Positions 16,243 through 25,712 of a stretch of DNA of 48,519 nucleotides are shown here, one piece after another. The first letter of the stretch is position 1. The number at the start of each line of letters is the position of its first letter. This DNA comes from Flavobacteriaceae bacterium (lineage in GTDB: Bacteria > Bacteroidota > Bacteroidia > Flavobacteriales > Flavobacteriaceae), in contig JADHME010000005.1 in the NCBI GenBank assembly GCA_016780245.1, forward strand, positions 1 through 48,519, given 5' to 3'. Position numbers and translations under genes: made by a program. The notes below the pieces were generated by a model, which was given only the letters and a program-made list of their open reading frames with translations, had not been told where the DNA came from and ran no database searches.

Positions 16243-17067
16243 TTAAATAGAAATCTTACCCTTTATTGATGGATGTGAATTGTAATCTAAGATTTCTATA
16301 TCCTCATATTTAAAATCTTCAATTTTTTTTACAAGAGGGTTAAGTTTAAGTTTAGGTAATTTCATTGGATCTCTTGTTAACTGAAGATCAACTTGCTCTA
16401 AATGATTTAAATAAATGTGAGTGTCACCAAAAGAATGTATGAAATCTCCAACATCATATTCACATACTTGAGCTATCATATGAGTTAAAAGAGCATATGA
16501 AGCTATATTAAAGGGAACACCTAGAAATACATCTGCACTTCTCTGATACATTTGACAAGATAGTTTGTTATCAGAAACATAAAACTGAAAAAATGCATGA
16601 CATGGAGGTAAAGCTGCCTTTCCATTTTTAACATTATCACTAAATGATTTTGAACTGTCAGGAATAATATTTGGATTCCATGCTGTTACTATCATTCTTC
16701 TACTTGATGGATTATTTTTAAGCGAATAAATTACATCTTGGAGCTGGTCTATACCATCAGAATTCCAATTTCTCCATTGGTGCCCATAAATTGGACCAAG
16801 ATTTCCATTGTTATCAGCCCATTCATCCCATATTGTTACACCATTTTCTTTGAGGTACTTTATGTTTGTTTCACCATTTATAAACCATATAAGTTCATGT
16901 ATTATTGATCTTAAATGCAGTTTCTTAGTAGTAACAAGAGGAAAACCTTCTTGAAGATTAAACCTCATTTGATATCCAAAAACACTAATTGTGCCAGTGC
17001 CAGTCCTGTCCTCTTTTTTTACTCCTTTTTCTTTTATATGTTGAAGTAAATCTAAATATTGTTTCAT
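16243..17067 (-). CDS. thyA: Thymidylate synthase (ThyA type)
   Basis: ThyA methylates dUMP to dTMP using methylene-tetrahydrofolate. The 274-residue product has EDRTGTGT (19-26), the nucleophile Cys156 in [30 protein letters not shown] and [10 protein letters not shown]. Length is close to the E. coli enzyme (264) with a small insert at about 139-150. Its ATG shares one base with the stop of bfn. With folA next to it, the organism uses the ThyA/FolA route rather than flavin-dependent ThyX. Confidence 0.97.
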   Translation of the reverse strand: MKQYLDLLQHIKEKGVKKEDRTGTGTISVFGYQMRFNLQEGFPLVTTKKLHLRSIIHELIWFINGETNIKYLKENGVTIWDEWADNNGNLGPIYGHQWRNWNSDGIDQLQDVIYSLKNNPSSRRMIVTAWNPNIIPDSSKSFSDNVKNGKAALPPCHAFFQFYVSDNKLSCQMYQRSADVFLGVPFNIASYALLTHMIAQVCEYDVGDFIHSFGDTHIYLNHLEQVDLQLTRDPMKLPKLKLNPLVKKIEDFKYEDIEILDYNSHPSIKGKISI

Positions 17068-17690
17068 TATACCTTTTTTCTAAAATCTAATTCATCTCTT
17101 AATCTAGCAGCTAATTCATAATCTTCATTTTGAATACTTTTTTCTAGCATCTTTCTAATATTTCTGGTAGAGATTTTTTTAATATCCTTAGTATTTTTAC
17201 TATTAGAATCAGTTGAACCAGATAAGTTATCCTTAAAAAAGTTTTCATCCGTAAGATTAATCCCATCTGAGTATCTTTTATCATCTTCAAACCCTGCTTC
17301 ATCTAAAATTTCTTTAGTAACAAAAATAGGAGCTTTAAATCTAATTGATAAAGCAATAGCATCAGATGTCCTAGAATCAATTTTTAAAACTTTACTATCT
17401 TTTTCACATACCATATTTGAATAGAAAACACCCTCGCTTAATTTATGAATTATCACATGGTTTAAACTAATATCAAACTTATCAGCAAATCCTTTAAATA
17501 GTTCATGAGTGAGAGGCCTAGAAGTTTTAATTTTTTTATCAAGTGCAATTGCTATCGATTGTGCTTCAAAGCCTCCTATTACAATAGGTAATTTTTTATT
17601 CCCGTTAACTTCATCTAAAATTAATGCAAAGGCTTCGGAAGTATTATCACTATATGAAATTCCATGAATTTTTAACTCTACCAACTCCAT
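17067..17690 (-). CDS. Bifunctional nuclease (BFN/DUF151) family protein with UVR motif
   Basis: The product is 207 residues. Residues about 1-135 form the DUF151/BFN domain, with [24 protein letters not shown] and [19 protein letters not shown]. The C-terminal 170-205 is a UvrB/UvrC-like helical pair ([19 protein letters not shown]). This two-domain form is standard in Bacteroidota. A plant homologue has nuclease activity, but the bacterial role is not settled. It leads the operon with thyA, folA and fabD; the link to thymidylate synthesis suggests a nucleotide or DNA-related role, which is inference. Confidence 0.9.
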   Translation of the reverse strand: MELVELKIHGISYSDNTSEAFALILDEVNGNKKLPIVIGGFEAQSIAIALDKKIKTSRPLTHELFKGFADKFDISLNHVIIHKLSEGVFYSNMVCEKDSKVLKIDSRTSDAIALSIRFKAPIFVTKEILDEAGFEDDKRYSDGINLTDENFFKDNLSGSTDSNSKNTKDIKKISTRNIRKMLEKSIQNEDYELAARLRDELDFRKKV

Positions 17691-17792
17691 GTAAAATTAT
17701 AATGCCACAAATTAATTAAATAAAATTTAAATCTCATTAATGGACTACAGGAAATATTTTTTTTATGATTAAATTCGCATAAATTTTAATCT

Positions 17793-18770
17793 ATGAAGAC
17801 AGTTCAATTTAGAGAAGCTATATGTGAAGCAATGTCAGAGGAAATGAGAAGAGACGAGAGTGTTTATCTTATGGGTGAGGAAGTTGCTGAATATAACGGT
17901 GCCTACAAGGCATCAAAGGGAATGTTAGATGAATTTGGTGAATTAAGAGTAATTGATACACCTATTTCTGAAGCTGGTTTCTCTGGAGTTGGAGTTGGTT
18001 CTACAATGGTTGGAGCTAGACCAATTATTGAATTTATGACATTTAATTTTTCATTGGTTGGAATTGATCAAATAATAAATAATGCTGCAAAAATAAGACA
18101 GATGTCTGGTGGTCAATTTCCATGTCCAATTGTTTTTAGAGGTCCAACAGCTTCTGCTGGTCAACTTGGTGCAACTCACTCTCAAGCATTTGAAAGCTGG
18201 TTTGCTAATTGTCCTGGTCTTAAGGTAATTGTGCCATCTAATCCATATGATGCAAAAGGACTTTTAAAGTCTGCAATCAGAGATGATGATCCAGTTATTT
18301 TTATGGAATCGGAACAGATGTATGGTGATAAGGGTGAAATTCCTGAAGGTGAATACACTTTACCAATTGGTGTAGCTGATATTAAGAGAAAGGGAAAAGA
18401 TGTAACATTAGTTTCATTTGGAAAGATTATAAAAGAAGCATATATAGCTGCTGATATTCTTGAAAAAGAGGGTATTGAATGTGAAATTATTGATTTACGA
18501 ACACTCAGGCCTATTGATTATGATACCGTACTTGAATCAGTTAAAAAAACAAATAGATTAGTAATACTTGAAGAAGCTTGGCCTTTTGGAAATATATCTA
18601 CAGATATTTCGCACAAAGTTCAGAATGAACTCTTTGATTTTTTAGATGCTCCAATTGAAAAAGTAAATAATGCAGATACTCCTACTCCTTACTCTCCAGT
18701 TTTATTAGAGGAGTGGCTTCCAAATAGTGAGGAAGTAATTAAAGCAGTTAAAAAAGTTCTCTATATTTAG
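17793..18770 (+). CDS. pdhB: Pyruvate dehydrogenase E1 component, beta subunit
   Basis: With an E1 alpha partner encoded elsewhere, this subunit forms the thiamine-diphosphate enzyme that feeds acetyl units to E2 and gives acetyl-CoA. The 325-residue product has [16 protein letters not shown] (28-43), Glu60 in TPISEAGF (activates the cofactor), [14 protein letters not shown] and HSQAFESWF, plus the C-terminal [11 protein letters not shown] segment. A lone pdhB is common in Bacteroidota. About 100 bases of AT-rich sequence precede it, with no full promoter match that I can defend. It converges with the pyrophosphatase gene by a four-base overlap. Confidence 0.95.
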   Translation: MKTVQFREAICEAMSEEMRRDESVYLMGEEVAEYNGAYKASKGMLDEFGELRVIDTPISEAGFSGVGVGSTMVGARPIIEFMTFNFSLVGIDQIINNAAKIRQMSGGQFPCPIVFRGPTASAGQLGATHSQAFESWFANCPGLKVIVPSNPYDAKGLLKSAIRDDDPVIFMESEQMYGDKGEIPEGEYTLPIGVADIKRKGKDVTLVSFGKIIKEAYIAADILEKEGIECEIIDLRTLRPIDYDTVLESVKKTNRLVILEEAWPFGNISTDISHKVQNELFDFLDAPIEKVNNADTPTPYSPVLLEEWLPNSEEVIKAVKKVLYI

Positions 18771-20890
18771 CCTACTAGAAGTGGAGCTATAACAAGAGCA
18801 ACAACAGCAATTAATTTAAGAAGAATGTTTAGTGATGGTCCAGATGTGTCTTTGAAAGGATCACCAACTGTATCACCAACAACTGCTGCTTTATGAGCTT
18901 CAGTGCCTTTTCTTCCATCTTCTTCAATCATTTTCTTTGCATTATCCCATGCACCACCAGCATTTGATTGAAAAATGGCCATTAGAACACCACATGATGT
19001 AACACCAGCCAAAAGACCACCAAGCATTTCTGCACCACCAGCAAATCCAATTATTACTGGAACTGATATAGCCATTAATCCTGGTAGAACCATCTCTCTT
19101 AATGCAGCTTGTGTTGAAATTTCAACACATTTGCTATATTCTGCAACACCATCAGCATCATTAAAAATTTTTAGATCTTCTTTTGATGCTTTAGAAAGAT
19201 CTGAGTCATACTTTCTCATTACCTCAAGAGCTGCTTTCAATTTTGGAAGATCTTTAAATTGTCTTCTTACTTCTTCAATCATACTCATTGCTGCTTTACC
19301 AACTGCCTTCATTGAAAGGGCAGAAAAAACAAATGGCAGCATTGCGCCGAGTAAAAGTCCGGACATAACAACTGGTTTTGAAATATCAATAGCAGTAATT
19401 TCTGCAGTTTGCATAAATGCTGCAAATAAAGCTAAAGCTGTTAGAGCAGCTGATGCAATAGCAAAACCTTTTCCTATTGCTGCAGTTGTATTTCCAACTG
19501 CATCAAGCTTATCTGTTCTCTCTCTAACTTTAGGATCTAACTCTGCCATTTCGGCAATACCTCCAGCATTATCTGAAATAGGTCCATACGCATCAACTGC
19601 CAACTGGATACCTGTATTAGCAAGCATACCAACAGCAGCAATTGCTATTCCATATAGACCAGCAAACTCATAGGAGAGTAATATTGCTGCACAAATAAAT
19701 ATTATTGGAAGAGCAGTGGAAATCATTCCAACCCCTAAACCAGAGATTATAGTAGTTGCAGGACCAGTTTCTGACTGTTTAACTATTGAAAGAACTGGTT
19801 TTTTACCAGTTGCAGTGTAATATTCAGTTACTTTACCTACAAGAAGTCCTGCTATTAATCCACTAATCGTAGCAATGAAGACACCATTTGAAGTATATTC
19901 AATATCATTGAAAACCCATGACTCAGGAAGTAAATACTGTATCAAGAAATAAGTAACCACAGTCATTAATCCAGCAGATATAAACTCACCCATATTTAAA
20001 GCCTTATGAGGATCTCCACCTTCTTTTACTTTAACGAAGAAGGTTCCTATAATAGACATAATTATTCCAGATGCAGCTATAAACAATGGAAGTAATACAG
20101 CATTTATTTCAATTCCAGAGAATTCACTTAAACTAATAAAAGCAGCACCTAATACCATTGCCCCGATAATTGACCCGACAAAAGACTCAAATAAATCTGC
20201 TCCCATTCCGGCAACATCTCCAACATTATCTCCAACATTATCTGCAATAGTTGCTGGATTTAGAGGATGATCTTCAGGGATACCAGCTTCAACTTTCCCT
20301 ACTAAGTCAGCACCAACATCTGCAGCTTTAGTGTATATTCCACCACCAACTCTGGCAAACAATGCGATAGAAGAAGCACCAAGAGAAAATCCGGATAAAA
20401 CTTGTATTACAGTATTTATGTCATCAAACATTGGCATGTAAATTATAAATAGTGAACCAACTCCTAAAACTCCTAAACCAACTACACCCATTCCCATCAC
20501 AGAACCACCAGAAAATGCAATTTCAAGTGCTTTTCCAAGAGAATGTTGAGCAGCATTAGTTGTCCTAACATTGGCCTTGGTTGCAACCTGCATACCAATA
20601 AAACCTGCTAGACCAGAACATAATGCTCCAACAACAAAAGATACTGCAACCAACCAGCTGCTTCCCTCATTAATACCTTTAAATGCTAGAAGAACAGCAG
20701 TAATTATTACAAAAACTGATAATATTTTATATTCAGCTTTTAAAAATGCCATTGCACCATCCGCAATATTTTTTGCAATTTTTGCCATTTTTGCATTTCC
20801 AACTTCTTTTTTTGAAACTGATGCATTTTTTATAAAAACAAATATTAATGCAATTACACCAGCTAAGGGGATAAGATTTATGTAGTCCAT
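18767..20890 (-). CDS. hppA: Membrane-bound ion-pumping pyrophosphatase, K+-dependent type
   Basis: The 707-residue, roughly 16-helix protein couples pyrophosphate hydrolysis to H+ and/or Na+ export. Substrate-binding segments are [11 protein letters not shown] (191-201), DNVGDNVGD (217-225) and [16 protein letters not shown] (433-448). The C-terminal [19 protein letters not shown] is also intact. [10 protein letters not shown] (466-475) has Ala470 and Gly473 where K+-independent enzymes have Lys and Thr, so it should need K+. Whether it moves H+ or Na+ cannot be settled by eye. With Na+-NQR elsewhere in the window, a sodium-based energy economy is plausible. A -7 element lies 15 bases upstream of the start. 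Confidence 0.96.
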   Translation of the reverse strand: MDYINLIPLAGVIALIFVFIKNASVSKKEVGNAKMAKIAKNIADGAMAFLKAEYKILSVFVIITAVLLAFKGINEGSSWLVAVSFVVGALCSGLAGFIGMQVATKANVRTTNAAQHSLGKALEIAFSGGSVMGMGVVGLGVLGVGSLFIIYMPMFDDINTVIQVLSGFSLGASSIALFARVGGGIYTKAADVGADLVGKVEAGIPEDHPLNPATIADNVGDNVGDVAGMGADLFESFVGSIIGAMVLGAAFISLSEFSGIEINAVLLPLFIAASGIIMSIIGTFFVKVKEGGDPHKALNMGEFISAGLMTVVTYFLIQYLLPESWVFNDIEYTSNGVFIATISGLIAGLLVGKVTEYYTATGKKPVLSIVKQSETGPATTIISGLGVGMISTALPIIFICAAILLSYEFAGLYGIAIAAVGMLANTGIQLAVDAYGPISDNAGGIAEMAELDPKVRERTDKLDAVGNTTAAIGKGFAIASAALTALALFAAFMQTAEITAIDISKPVVMSGLLLGAMLPFVFSALSMKAVGKAAMSMIEEVRRQFKDLPKLKAALEVMRKYDSDLSKASKEDLKIFNDADGVAEYSKCVEISTQAALREMVLPGLMAISVPVIIGFAGGAEMLGGLLAGVTSCGVLMAIFQSNAGGAWDNAKKMIEEDGRKGTEAHKAAVVGDTVGDPFKDTSGPSLNILLKLIAVVALVIAPLLVG

Positions 20891-20905
20891 TTTTTAAATT
20901 TTTTT

Positions 20906-20939
20906 CAAATATAATACAATGCTAAAAATGGAAAGCAAA
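20906..20939 (-). promoter_or_regulatory. Promoter of the membrane pyrophosphatase gene
   Basis: On the minus strand TTTG (20936-20939) is followed after 22 bases by TATATTTG (20906-20913), an exact -7 match. The spacing is slightly longer than the usual 19-21. The -7 element ends 15 bases before the ATG, leaving a very short 5' leader. Confidence 0.55.
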
Positions 20940-20958
20940 AATATGTAGAAAGATATGA

Positions 20959-21561
20959 TTAAAGTTCTTTTTTAATCATTGATAATATTGATTCGTAATC
21001 TGATTTATTCTCGACAAAATCCATATCATCAACATTTATTTTTAAAAGCTTACCGTTGTCATAATTTGTTATCCAAGCCTCATATCTCTCATTTAATCTA
21101 CTTAGATATTCAATACTAATTGTTTTTTCATAATCTCTACCCCTTTTATGAATTTTATTAACTAGGTTAGGGATACTACTTTGAAGGTAAACTAAAAGAT
21201 CTGGTGGATTGACAAGATTAAGCATTGTATCAAAAAGTGATAAATAATTTTCATAATCTCTTTGAGGCATTAAGCCCATTGCATTTAAGTTGGGAGCAAA
21301 AATAAATGCATCTTCATAAATTGTTCTATCTTGAATAACGTCCACATTGCTTTTTTCAATATCTAGTAACTGTTTGAATCTACTATTTAAAAAATAAATT
21401 TGAAGATTAAATGACCATCTTTCCATGTGACTGTAAAAGTCATCTAGATATGGATTTGCAATTACATCTTCATAATATGGTTTATACTTTAAGCTTTTTG
21501 ATAGCTGCTTAGTTAAACTTGTTTTCCCGGCACCAATATTTCCTGCAATTGCTATTCTCAT
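20959..21561 (-). CDS. Deoxynucleoside kinase (deoxyadenosine/deoxyguanosine kinase family)
   Basis: The product is 200 residues from the ATG giving MRIAIAGNIGAGKTS. An in-frame TTG four codons upstream is less likely because family members start at this Met. It has a P-loop GNIGAGKTS, then ERWSFNLQIYFLNSRF, the DRTIYED motif (DRS/DRT, base selection) and the lid KRGRDYEKTIS. It phosphorylates deoxynucleosides for salvage in the cytoplasm; the base specificity is not readable from sequence alone. The gene diverges from metK and its riboswitch. Confidence 0.92.
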   Translation of the reverse strand: MRIAIAGNIGAGKTSLTKQLSKSLKYKPYYEDVIANPYLDDFYSHMERWSFNLQIYFLNSRFKQLLDIEKSNVDVIQDRTIYEDAFIFAPNLNAMGLMPQRDYENYLSLFDTMLNLVNPPDLLVYLQSSIPNLVNKIHKRGRDYEKTISIEYLSRLNERYEAWITNYDNGKLLKINVDDMDFVENKSDYESILSMIKKEL

Positions 21562-21609
21562 AAATATTGCCAAAATAGTAGGTTTTTTTTAAAGAAAAAA
21601 GCAGAATAA

Positions 21610-21639
21610 TTTGAAATAATATTTTTTTAGTTAATTTTG
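21610..21639 (+). promoter_or_regulatory. Promoter of the metK-metY-metX-osmC operon
   Basis: TTTG (21610-21613) and TAATTTTG (21632-21639) are separated by 18 bases, close to the Bacteroidota rule of 19-21. The predicted transcription start, about 5-8 bases after the -7 element, lies right at the 5' edge of the riboswitch stem. That agreement supports both calls. Confidence 0.65.
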
Positions 21640-21646
21640 TGTAAAA

Positions 21647-21697
21647 CAGAGGAAGGATTTGACTGATTGCAACCTCTCAAAAAAATTGCTAAAGCAG
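21647..21697 (+). ncRNA. SAM-II-type riboswitch aptamer
   Basis: Stem P1 is AGAGG (21648-21652) paired with CCTCT (21673-21677). The enclosed loop GATTTGACTGATTGCAA (21656-21672) matches the SAM-II loop pattern (GAUUUrA, then UUGCA before the closing stem). The 3' strand GCTAAAGCAG (21688-21697) carries the conserved GCUAAA. CTG in the loop (21663-21665) can pair with CAG (21695-21697) to close the pseudoknot. The gene context, metK followed by methionine synthesis genes, is right for an S-adenosylmethionine sensor. The aptamer ends 51 bases before the metK ATG, further than is usual for SAM-II. Made by eye from the remembered consensus, not by a covariance search. Confidence 0.78.
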
Positions 21698-21716
21698 TAA
21701 TTCTTTTACAAGCAAT
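21685..21716 (+). promoter_or_regulatory. Alternative hairpin competing with the riboswitch pseudoknot
   Basis: ATTGCT (21685-21690) can pair with AGCAAT (21711-21716). This would take up the GCT of the conserved GCTAAA strand and so exclude the ligand-bound pseudoknot. It could be the ligand-free state, although the stem is only six pairs and AT-rich. A T-rich run follows at about 21721-21731, too imperfect to call a terminator. Confidence 0.35.
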
Positions 21717-21748
21717 CACGTCTTATTTTTTCTCACAAACTTAAAACT

Positions 21749-23002
21749 ATGTCGTATTTATTTACGTCTGAATCCGTGAGTGAAGGTCATCCTGACAAGG
21801 TCTCTGACCAGATTAGTGACGGGATCTTAGATAATTTTTTAGCTTTTGATCCAAATTCAAAAGTTGCCTGTGAAACATTAGTTACAACTGGACAAGTAGT
21901 TTTGTCTGGAGAGGTTACTAGCTCTACATATATTGATGTGCAAAATGTTGCTAGAGAAATAATTAAGGACATAGGGTATAATAATGATTTGTACAAGTTT
22001 TCAGGAGAATCATGTGCAGTTATGTCATTAATTCATGAGCAGTCAGAAGACATCTTAAGAGGAGTAGAAAGAGATACAAAGGAGGATCAAGGTGCAGGAG
22101 ATCAAGGAATAATGTTTGGTTATGCGTGTAATGAAACTCAAGAAAGTATTCCTCTTACCCTAGATATTGCTAATAAATTACTTTTCGAACTCTCAAGTCT
22201 GAGAAGATCAAAAACAATTCCATATTTAAGACCTGATTCAAAGTCTCAAGTTACTATTGAATATGATGAAAATGATAATCCGTTAAGAATAGATACAATT
22301 GTAATCTCAACTCAACATGATGATTTTGATAGCGATGATAAAAAAATGTTGGATAAAATAAGACAAGATATAATTGAGGTATTAATTCCAATCGTAAAGC
22401 AAAGTTATCCTGAAAGTATTCAAAAATTATTTAATGATAGTATTAAATACCATGTTAATCCGACCGGAAAATTTGTTATTGGTGGACCACATGGAGATAC
22501 AGGTTTAACTGGACGAAAAATAATTATTGACACCTATGGTGGAAGAGGAGCGCATGGTGGAGGAGCCTTTAGCGGAAAAGATCCAAGTAAAGTTGATAGA
22601 AGTGCAGCGTATGCGGCAAGACATATATCCAAGAATTTAGTTAAAGCAGGTGTGTCTGATGAGATTTTAATTCAAGTAGGATATGCTATTGGAGTTGCTG
22701 AGCCAGTATCACTTAATGTAAATACATGTGGTAAATCAAAATTAAATATTTCAGATTCAAAACTATCGAACATTGTCAATGAGATATTTGACTTAAAACC
22801 TCACTCGATAGAATCAAGATTTAAGTTGAGAGATCCAATATATCTTGAAACTGCATCATATGGGCATATGGGTAGAAAATCTGAAAAAAAAACCAAAACA
22901 TTTAACTCTAAATATTCTGGAGTTAAAAAAATCGAGGTTGAGCTTTTCCCTTGGGAGAAGCTAGAATATGTTGAACAAATAATTAAATCACTAAAACTAT
23001 GA
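21749..23002 (+). CDS. metK: S-adenosylmethionine synthase
   Basis: MetK makes SAM from methionine and ATP. The 417-residue product has SEGHPDKVSDQISD (11-24, with His14), the GAGDQGIMFGYA methionine/ATP segment, the phosphate-binding GGPHGDTGLTGRK and the active-site-loop region GGGAFSGKDPSKVDRSAAY. The C-terminus is about 30 residues longer than in E. coli (384), ending in LFPWEKLEYVEQ, as in other Bacteroidota. It is first in the riboswitch-controlled operon. Its stop overlaps the metY start (ATGA). Confidence 0.97.
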   Translation: MSYLFTSESVSEGHPDKVSDQISDGILDNFLAFDPNSKVACETLVTTGQVVLSGEVTSSTYIDVQNVAREIIKDIGYNNDLYKFSGESCAVMSLIHEQSEDILRGVERDTKEDQGAGDQGIMFGYACNETQESIPLTLDIANKLLFELSSLRRSKTIPYLRPDSKSQVTIEYDENDNPLRIDTIVISTQHDDFDSDDKKMLDKIRQDIIEVLIPIVKQSYPESIQKLFNDSIKYHVNPTGKFVIGGPHGDTGLTGRKIIIDTYGGRGAHGGGAFSGKDPSKVDRSAAYAARHISKNLVKAGVSDEILIQVGYAIGVAEPVSLNVNTCGKSKLNISDSKLSNIVNEIFDLKPHSIESRFKLRDPIYLETASYGHMGRKSEKKTKTFNSKYSGVKKIEVELFPWEKLEYVEQIIKSLKL

Positions 23003-24270
23003 ATCAAAATGATCAAACACTTGCACTACATGCAGGTCACAACACAACAAAAACAGAGGGAACTAGAGCTGTTCCAATCTATCAAACTACATCTTATGTA
23101 TTTGATGACACTGACCATGCTGCTAATTTATTTTCATTAGCTGAGCCTGGATATATATATACAAGACTTAATAACCCAACAGCTGATATTCTTGAACAAA
23201 GATTAGCTTCTTTGGAGGGAGGAATTGCTGCAGTTGCTACATCATCAGGATCTGCTGCTCTAGCTACAACCCTTTTAACATTATTGAAAACTGGAGATCA
23301 CATTGTAGCTTCAAACAGTCTATATGGAGGAACTTATAATTTATTAAACGTTACACTTCCAAGGTATGGGATAACTACAACATTTGTAGACCCTGATGAT
23401 CCAGATAATTTTTCTCAAGCAATAAATGATAAAACTAGGGCCGTGTATATTGAAAGTATTGGTAATCCTAAACTGGATATATTAGATGTTGAATCCATAT
23501 CCAAAATTGCCAAAAAAGCAAAACTCCCACTAATAGTTGACAATACTGTAGCTACTCCATATTTATTAAAACCAATTGATTATGGTGCAGATATTGTAAT
23601 TCACTCTACTACAAAGTACATAACGGGAAATGGAACTTCAATAGGAGGTATTATAATTGATGCTGGTAAATTTGACTGGAGTAGTGGACTATTTAATGAA
23701 TTCACTGAACCATCTGCAGGATATCATGGTCTTGTATATCATGATGCACTTGGACCTGCAGCATTTATTGCAAAAGTTAGAATTGAGGGACTAAGAGATC
23801 TTGGTAGTGCTCCAAGCCCGTTTAATTGTTTTCAAACAATTCAAGGATTAGAAACCCTATCTGTAAGAATTAATAAACACTCTGAGAATGCATTGAAAGT
23901 TGCAGAGTGGCTTGAAACTCAAGATGAAGTAGCATGGGTAAATTATCCAGGTCTTAAATCATCTAAATATTATGATCTTTCAAAGAAATATTTAAAGGGA
24001 GGTCAAAGTGGAATTGTTACTTTTGGATTAAAAGGAGGGTTTGAGTCTGCAAAAAAATTGACAGATAGTACCAAAATATTTTCTTTGCTTGCAAACTTTG
24101 GTGACTCTAAATCTCTAATAATTCATCCTTCAAGCACAACTCATCAACAATTAAATGAGGATCAGCAAAAATCCACAGGGGTTACATCAGATCTAGTAAG
24201 ACTAAGTATAGGACTTGAAGACCCTAATGATCTAATTAATGATCTAAAAGAGGCAATTAAGTCTATATAA
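22999..24270 (+). CDS. metY: O-acetylhomoserine aminocarboxypropyltransferase (sulfhydrylase)
   Basis: This Cys/Met-metabolism PLP enzyme adds sulfide to O-acetylhomoserine, giving homocysteine directly. The 423-residue product has YTRLNNPT (54-61), SSGSAA (82-87), the SNSLYGGTYNL segment and HSTTKYITGNG, with Lys206 as the Schiff base. Its length (about 420-430) separates it from cystathionine gamma-synthase (about 380). It sits between metK and metX, so product and substrate are made from the same operon. A four-base overlap with metK indicates coupling. Confidence 0.94.
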   Translation: MNQNDQTLALHAGHNTTKTEGTRAVPIYQTTSYVFDDTDHAANLFSLAEPGYIYTRLNNPTADILEQRLASLEGGIAAVATSSGSAALATTLLTLLKTGDHIVASNSLYGGTYNLLNVTLPRYGITTTFVDPDDPDNFSQAINDKTRAVYIESIGNPKLDILDVESISKIAKKAKLPLIVDNTVATPYLLKPIDYGADIVIHSTTKYITGNGTSIGGIIIDAGKFDWSSGLFNEFTEPSAGYHGLVYHDALGPAAFIAKVRIEGLRDLGSAPSPFNCFQTIQGLETLSVRINKHSENALKVAEWLETQDEVAWVNYPGLKSSKYYDLSKKYLKGGQSGIVTFGLKGGFESAKKLTDSTKIFSLLANFGDSKSLIIHPSSTTHQQLNEDQQKSTGVTSDLVRLSIGLEDPNDLINDLKEAIKSI

Positions 24271-24271
24271 T

Positions 24272-25237
24272 TTGGAAGATGAGTTAAAACATATTTTAAT
24301 CGAAGATTTTGAAACTCAATTAGGGTTCAAAATCAAAAAGATTGAACTTACATATCAAATCTTTGGTATGTCTATTGGGAGTTCTCCAGTTATTCTTGTA
24401 AATCATGCTTTAACTGGAAACTCACTTGTTTCAGGTAAAAATGGATGGTGGAGAGATATTGTAGGTGATAATAAACCTATAGACACTAAAAAATTCACTG
24501 TAATATGTTTTAATATACCCGGTAACGGATTTAATGACAATGGTTTTGATTATTCTCTAAATATTAATTTGGGTGATGTAGCTTTATTATTTATTAAGGC
24601 ATTAGAAAAATTAAAAATTTCTAAATTATTTGCAATAACTGGAGGTTCAATTGGAGGGTGTCTTACTTGGGAAATGTTAGCTATAAAAAATGATATTGCT
24701 GATAAGATAATTCCTATTGCTGCAGACTGGAAGGCTAATGATTGGTTAATTGCAAATACCTATCTTCAAGATAGAATCCTTGAAAATTCAAGAGACCCAG
24801 TTGCAGATGCTAGAATTCATGCAATGACTTTCTACAGAACACCAAAGTCTCTAAATGAAAGATTTAAAAGAACAATAAATGATGACAAAGGTATATTTAA
24901 TGTAGAATCTTGGCTTGATCACCACGGAGTAAAGTTACATCTAAGATTTAGTCTTGATTCGTATAAATTTTTAAATAAATTATTAAGATCATCAGATATA
25001 ACTAGAGATGGTATTAGTTTTGAGAGGAAAATTCAAAATGTAAAATCAAAAATAGATATAATATCAGTTGATACTGATATATTCTTTCTTCCTGATGAAG
25101 ATTACGAAACTACATCTATTCTAAAGTCTAATAAAATTCCCGTTAATAATCATATTATTAAATCAATTCATGGACATGATGCTTTTTTAATTGAAAGCAA
25201 TCAAATTTCAGATATCTTTACAAAAATTTTAAAATAA
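24272..25237 (+). CDS. metX: Homoserine O-acetyltransferase
   Basis: MetX activates homoserine with acetyl-CoA, giving the substrate for MetY. The alpha/beta-hydrolase protein has 321 residues from a TTG codon, one base after the metY stop. No ATG lies in frame before the conserved region. Markers are NHALTGNS (44-51), the nucleophile elbow GGSIGG (124-129, Ser126), VDTDIFF (catalytic Asp) and SIHGHDAFLIE (catalytic His). It is slightly shorter than usual. The call as acetyl rather than succinyl transferase follows the metY partner. Confidence 0.92.
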   Translation: MEDELKHILIEDFETQLGFKIKKIELTYQIFGMSIGSSPVILVNHALTGNSLVSGKNGWWRDIVGDNKPIDTKKFTVICFNIPGNGFNDNGFDYSLNINLGDVALLFIKALEKLKISKLFAITGGSIGGCLTWEMLAIKNDIADKIIPIAADWKANDWLIANTYLQDRILENSRDPVADARIHAMTFYRTPKSLNERFKRTINDDKGIFNVESWLDHHGVKLHLRFSLDSYKFLNKLLRSSDITRDGISFERKIQNVKSKIDIISVDTDIFFLPDEDYETTSILKSNKIPVNNHIIKSIHGHDAFLIESNQISDIFTKILK

Positions 25238-25665
25238 TGGCAATTTACTTAGATAGAGTTAACGACAAATACCTATTTGAATTATCAAATGAAAATGGAC
25301 ATAAAGTCCACTTAGATAGAAAATACTCACCAGACTATCAAGTTCAAGGAGCTAGCCCTATGGAGCTTCTTCTTATGGGAGTTGCAGGCTGCAGTAGTAT
25401 AGATATCATTTCTATTTTAGAAAAACAAAAGTTAGATCCTAAATCATATAAAATGGAAGTCGAGGGTGAAAGAGAATCTGAACCAGGTAGACCATATAAA
25501 AGGATTCATGTAAAACTATTGATTGAAGGAGAAATTCCAGGTGATAAAATAATTCGTGCAGCATCACTAAGTTTTGATAAATATTGTTCCGTTTCAAAAA
25601 ATCTTGAGAAGTCAACTTTGATAGAGCACTCAATTTATCTTAATGGAGAGCTAATTAAAAAATAG
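25237..25665 (+). CDS. OsmC family peroxiredoxin-like protein
   Basis: OsmC/Ohr-family proteins reduce organic hydroperoxides through two cysteines. The 142-residue product has both: Cys52 in GVAGCSSID and Cys117 in FDKYCSVSKNLEK. MELLLMG (42-48), a helix leading into the first Cys, also fits. It shares one base with the metX stop, making it the fourth gene of the SAM-controlled operon. Why a thiol peroxidase-like protein belongs there is unclear; a role in sulfur or thiol metabolism is inference. Confidence 0.9.
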   Translation: MAIYLDRVNDKYLFELSNENGHKVHLDRKYSPDYQVQGASPMELLLMGVAGCSSIDIISILEKQKLDPKSYKMEVEGERESEPGRPYKRIHVKLLIEGEIPGDKIIRAASLSFDKYCSVSKNLEKSTLIEHSIYLNGELIKK

Positions 25666-25674
25666 TCTAAAAAG

Positions 25675-25705
25675 TTTGATATTTTAAATACCTATTATAC
25701 TTTTG
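25675..25705 (+). promoter_or_regulatory. Consensus promoter of the aromatic amino acid operon
   Basis: TTTG (25675-25678), a spacer of 19 bases and TACTTTTG (25698-25705) form a full match to the Bacteroidota promoter. The -7 element ends seven bases before the leader-peptide ATG, so the leader would be translated from the very 5' end of the RNA. Confidence 0.75.
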
Positions 25706-25712
25706 TTAGGTT

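Noticed and set aside
17691-17792. Riboswitch or strong promoter before pdhB
   Set aside because: The 102 bases are AT-rich with no full TAnnTTTG match and no stable stem that I could find.
18975-19673. Long open frame (232 codons) on the plus strand opposite the pyrophosphatase gene
   Set aside because: It lies fully inside hppA on the other strand, is rich in Ala/Ser/Ile from the complement of membrane codons and has no family features; a shadow frame.
21562-21573. Upstream TTG start for the deoxynucleoside kinase
   Set aside because: Family members start at the following ATG (MRIAIAGN); the extra four residues have no support.
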